64,000 bases of DNA, taken from Streptomyces djakartensis (GTDB taxonomy: Bacteria; Actinomycetota; Actinomycetes; Streptomycetales; Streptomycetaceae). Made by a program: the position numbers and the translations under genes. This document shows positions 61,914 through 64,000 of the stretch, in pieces. Below the pieces are notes generated by a model, which saw only the letters and a program-made list of their open reading frames with translations, was not told the origin of the DNA and searched no databases. The stretch lies in contig NZ_BMWE01000007.1 in assembly GCF_014651075.1 (NCBI RefSeq), positions 1 through 64,000 on the forward strand. Direction: 5' to 3'. Numbering within the stretch: the first letter of the stretch is position 1; each line of letters begins with the position of its first letter.

Positions 61914-62858
61914 TCAGGAGCGCGCGGCGCGCTTCCTGCGGGTCACGACCAGCATGGCCGCGCCGCCCGCGAGGAGCGCGGCGGCACCGAAGGCGATCGG
62001 GCCGGTGCTGCTGTTCGCGCCGGTCTCGGCGAGGTCGCCGCCGCCGCCGTTCGGCTTGGGGGCGGTGGGCGTCGACTCGGAGGCGGACGGGGTGGGCGTG
62101 TCCGTGTCCGTCGCGGGCGGGGACGCGGGCTCGGTGGGCTCGGCGGGCTCCGAGGGCTCGGCCGGGGGCGTCGTCTGCTCGGCCGGCGGCTCCGAGGGGT
62201 TCGCGGGCGGGCTGGACGGGGGCTGGGTCTCGGCCGGCGGGGGCGTCGCCGTGCAGTCCTTCGTGCCGCCGTTCCAGGCCGCGATCAGCTTGTCCTTGAT
62301 GACCGGGCGGTCCGGGCCCTTGGGCAGCTCACCGTGCTCGAAGCCGTCCTTCGCGTCGAGTTCGCCGTCGAACCTCACCGCGCCCCGGTAGAGGTCGATC
62401 TGCCCGAAGCAGCCCTTGTCGGGGATGGCGATGTCGAGCGACTCGGTGCCGCCCGGCTTGACCGTCACCGTGTCGAAGTCGACGAACACCTGCTCCCCGG
62501 AGGTCGCGAAGGTCGCGCCGTGCGCGAGGTAGGAGGCGAGGGAGGCGGTGCAGGTCGCCGCGTCACCGGCGGCGCGCACCTTGATGTGCACCTTGCCGTC
62601 CTCGGTCGGCTTCAGGTTCTGGTCGTCGACCTTGACCGAGTCCTGGAAGTTCGTGCCGTCGAGCGAGAACTGGCAGCGGTCGGTCCCGGTCTCCGTGCCC
62701 GCGCCCGTCCCCGGCGTGTAGCTGCCGCCGGACGACCAGCCGTCGCCCCCGGGCGCCTCGGAGGCGAACGCGGTGGTGGCGGAGGCGGCGCAGAGGGCGA
62801 GGGCCGCGGCGCCCGTCCCCAGCAGGCGTCGGGCGGTGACACGTCTCGCTATGGACAT
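61914..62858 (-). CDS. LAETG-anchored cell-surface protein (sortase E substrate)
   Basis: 314 residues. A signal peptide (SIARRVTARRLLGTGAAALALCAASATTAFA) precedes an extracellular domain of about 170 residues with three Cys (TDRCQFSLDGTNF; CTASLASYLAHGATFATSGEQVFVDFDTVTVKPGG; PDKGCFGQIDLYRGAVRFDG) and a Pro/Thr/Glu/Ser-rich wall-spanning stalk. The C-terminus is LAETGANSSTG, hydrophobic helix (FGAAALLAGGAAMLVV) and RRKRAARS: the class E sortase signal LAxTG. The start at 62858 is chosen over the 62939 frame because it begins the signal peptide. No sortase gene is in the window. Confidence 0.9.
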   Translation of the reverse strand: MSIARRVTARRLLGTGAAALALCAASATTAFASEAPGGDGWSSGGSYTPGTGAGTETGTDRCQFSLDGTNFQDSVKVDDQNLKPTEDGKVHIKVRAAGDAATCTASLASYLAHGATFATSGEQVFVDFDTVTVKPGGTESLDIAIPDKGCFGQIDLYRGAVRFDGELDAKDGFEHGELPKGPDRPVIKDKLIAAWNGGTKDCTATPPPAETQPPSSPPANPSEPPAEQTTPPAEPSEPAEPTEPASPPATDTDTPTPSASESTPTAPKPNGGGGDLAETGANSSTGPIAFGAAALLAGGAAMLVVTRRKRAARS

Positions 62859-63258
62859 GCGGATCCCATTCTTGGCGTGTGCAGAAACCCGGGCGACGGC
62901 ACGCGGGCAGCGCGCGGCATACGGCTGCCGGGGCCGCACCGGGAGTAAGTGGTCGTAGAAACACCGGGCCCATTGGTCACATGCGCCTCAGTGCGCCACC
63001 ATCGTGACCGCGCCACACCACCCTGTCAACCTGCGGCGATGCAAAGGCAGTTGCTCTGTCATCACACTTCCATCACAGCAGGAATGGATCACTCCGATCG
63101 GCGCGATGCCTCCTCTTCCCGGCGTTCCGCACGGAATACGCACAGATGCCGCCACGGATGCGGCCACCCGTACGGCCCACCAGCACGCGCCTCCCGCGGG
63201 GCGCCCCGCCAGAATCGCTGGCAGAGTGCCGTCGGCGTCCGCACAGGGAGTCCCGCCC
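62859..63258. other. Divergent intergenic region, 400 bases
   Basis: Separates the LAETG gene from a secreted-protein gene. The stretch 62995-63095 is AT-richer (GATGCAAAGG, TCATCACACTTCCATCACAG) and probably contains the promoters. GGCAGC/GCTGCC arms (about 62907-62930) form a weak hairpin. No small ORF with signal peptide and Shine-Dalgarno stands out. Confidence 0.45.
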
Positions 63259-64000
63259 GTGATGAACCTGATGAGCCCGGTGAACAGGTCCTGGAAGGCG
63301 GCAGCCGTCGAGGGGGTCCTCCTGGCGGGGATGCTCGTGTTCCCGGGCGCGTCCGCGGCGGCCCGGGACGGCGGGGTGTGGGGTGCCGCGACCATCGCAC
63401 CCGGCCGGGAGGGCGTCGTCGAGTTCGCGGGCCGGCCGGGAGCGCCGCCCGGCGCGGGCGCGACCGTGACGCTGACGGCGCCCCGGGGCGCCCGGGTCAC
63501 GGCCACGCCGCTCGACACGGCCGGCTACCGGGGCCGGGTCGCCGCCGGCGGACGCCACGGGACGTACACCGTCACCGGCGAGGGGGCGGGCCGGCCGTGG
63601 CAGGGCCGTACGTTCCCCTTCGTGCTGGCGGTGCCCGCGGACGCCGTACCGGGCACCCGGCTGCGCGGCTGCTCCCTGCGGATCACCGACGGGCGGGGCG
63701 TACGGCAGGCCGCCGGCCGCTGTTCGGTGACCGTGGGCATGGCCGGGCCGACGCTGAGCCACCCGCAGTCCGGCCCCGCGCTTCAGGCCCGGCCGCGGAT
63801 CTCCGGTACCGCGCATCCGGGCGCGCGGATCACCGTCCGGGACAAGGACGACCACGCGGTCTGCGCGGCGACCGCGGCCTCCGACGGCACCTGGTCCTGT
63901 ATCCCGCGCTCGGCCCTCCCGGCCGGGACGAACCGGCTCCAGGCCGTCGCCACTCTGAACGGGATGAGCGCCGAGAGCGAGCAGATCGACATCTCGGTCG
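63259..64000 (+). CDS. Secreted Ig-like-repeat surface protein (3' partial)
   Basis: The frame is open from GTG 63259 to the end of the window (247 codons, no stop). GGGAG lies 8 bases before the GTG; an ATG follows immediately at 63262. The product opens with a signal peptide (MLVFPGASAAARDGG at the cleavage region). The rest is beta-rich with short repeats of Ig-like or adhesin form: ATVTLTAPRGARVTATPLDTAGY, PRISGTAHPGARITVRDKDDH, ATAASDGTWSCIPRSALPAGTNRLQAVATLNG, the last being a typical bacterial Ig-like unit. It may have a C-terminal membrane or sortase anchor beyond the window. Function unknown. Confidence 0.78.
   Translation, partial: MMNLMSPVNRSWKAAAVEGVLLAGMLVFPGASAAARDGGVWGAATIAPGREGVVEFAGRPGAPPGAGATVTLTAPRGARVTATPLDTAGYRGRVAAGGRHGTYTVTGEGAGRPWQGRTFPFVLAVPADAVPGTRLRGCSLRITDGRGVRQAAGRCSVTVGMAGPTLSHPQSGPALQARPRISGTAHPGARITVRDKDDHAVCAATAASDGTWSCIPRSALPAGTNRLQAVATLNGMSAESEQIDISV

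Noticed and set aside
62859..63258. A small gene in the LAETG/Ig-like divergent gap
   Set aside because: Short frames exist but none combines a Shine-Dalgarno, a start and a recognisable signal peptide or domain.

Overview
The window is a gene-dense, very GC-rich stretch of a Streptomyces chromosome. The genus call rests on third-position GC bias, GTG starts, ATGA start/stop overlaps, apparently leaderless starts, mycothiol-type and DUF397/XRE families, one TTA (bldA-type) codon, and two perfect 14-bp parS sites. parS sites cluster around oriC, and the gene order from memory matches the origin-proximal arm of S. coelicolor, so this is probably core chromosome within a few hundred kb of oriC. 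I see no rRNA, tRNA, CRISPR array, complete insertion sequence or biosynthetic cluster.

Layout. 1-6.4 kb: end of a MobA-like/DUF6457 gene, moeA with a parS over its stop codon, a quinone oxidoreductase, a small membrane protein, the proteasome activator bpa, and a PASTA-like Ser/Thr kinase. 6.7-12.3 kb: a second, divergent kinase, then the bkdABC branched-chain 2-oxoacid dehydrogenase operon. 12.4-17.4 kb: a strongly folded intergenic element, a MurJ-family flippase gene with a TTA codon, a D,D-carboxypeptidase, and a GntR/MFS pair. 17.4-30.6 kb: methyltransferase, mycothiol-dependent isomerase family, nitrilase family, LURP-one/GlxA regulator, cupin and thioredoxin-NHL, DUF6458, M18 aminopeptidase, large acyl-CoA dehydrogenase, SseB, and a TetR/DHA2 efflux pair with a phased operator array.

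30.7-34.6 kb is the clearest accessory patch: a pirin gene with an intact sigma-R-type promoter and Shine-Dalgarno but no start codon or N-terminus, a BRO-N gene, a DUF397/XRE pair, and a second pirin C-terminal scrap about 95% identical to the first. 34.7-38.8 kb: a PAS-GAF-PP2C-ATPase phosphatase, parS and aspS. 38.9-44.8 kb: secreted enzymes (intradiol dioxygenase, arylsulfotransferase-like, lipase-like), then an Rpn/PD-(D/E)XK-like gene beside the C-terminal relic of a paralogue. 44.9-54.3 kb: metG, a repeat-rich VWA protein, a PhoX phosphatase behind a perfect PHO box, an EEP hydrolase, an alpha/beta hydrolase and a MocR regulator with direct-repeat sites.

54.4-64 kb: membrane proteins, an HTH-TPR regulator divergent from a previously uncalled 56-codon secreted-peptide gene across a 24-bp perfect inverted repeat, a GAF-ANTAR protein, a lipoprotein, a nucleoside hydrolase, an LAETG sortase substrate, and the start of another secreted protein that runs off the end.

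The most promising undescribed systems are the HTH-TPR/secreted-peptide pair (57.2-58.9 kb), the folded element at 12.37-12.50 kb, and the pirin wreckage around the BRO/XRE cassette.
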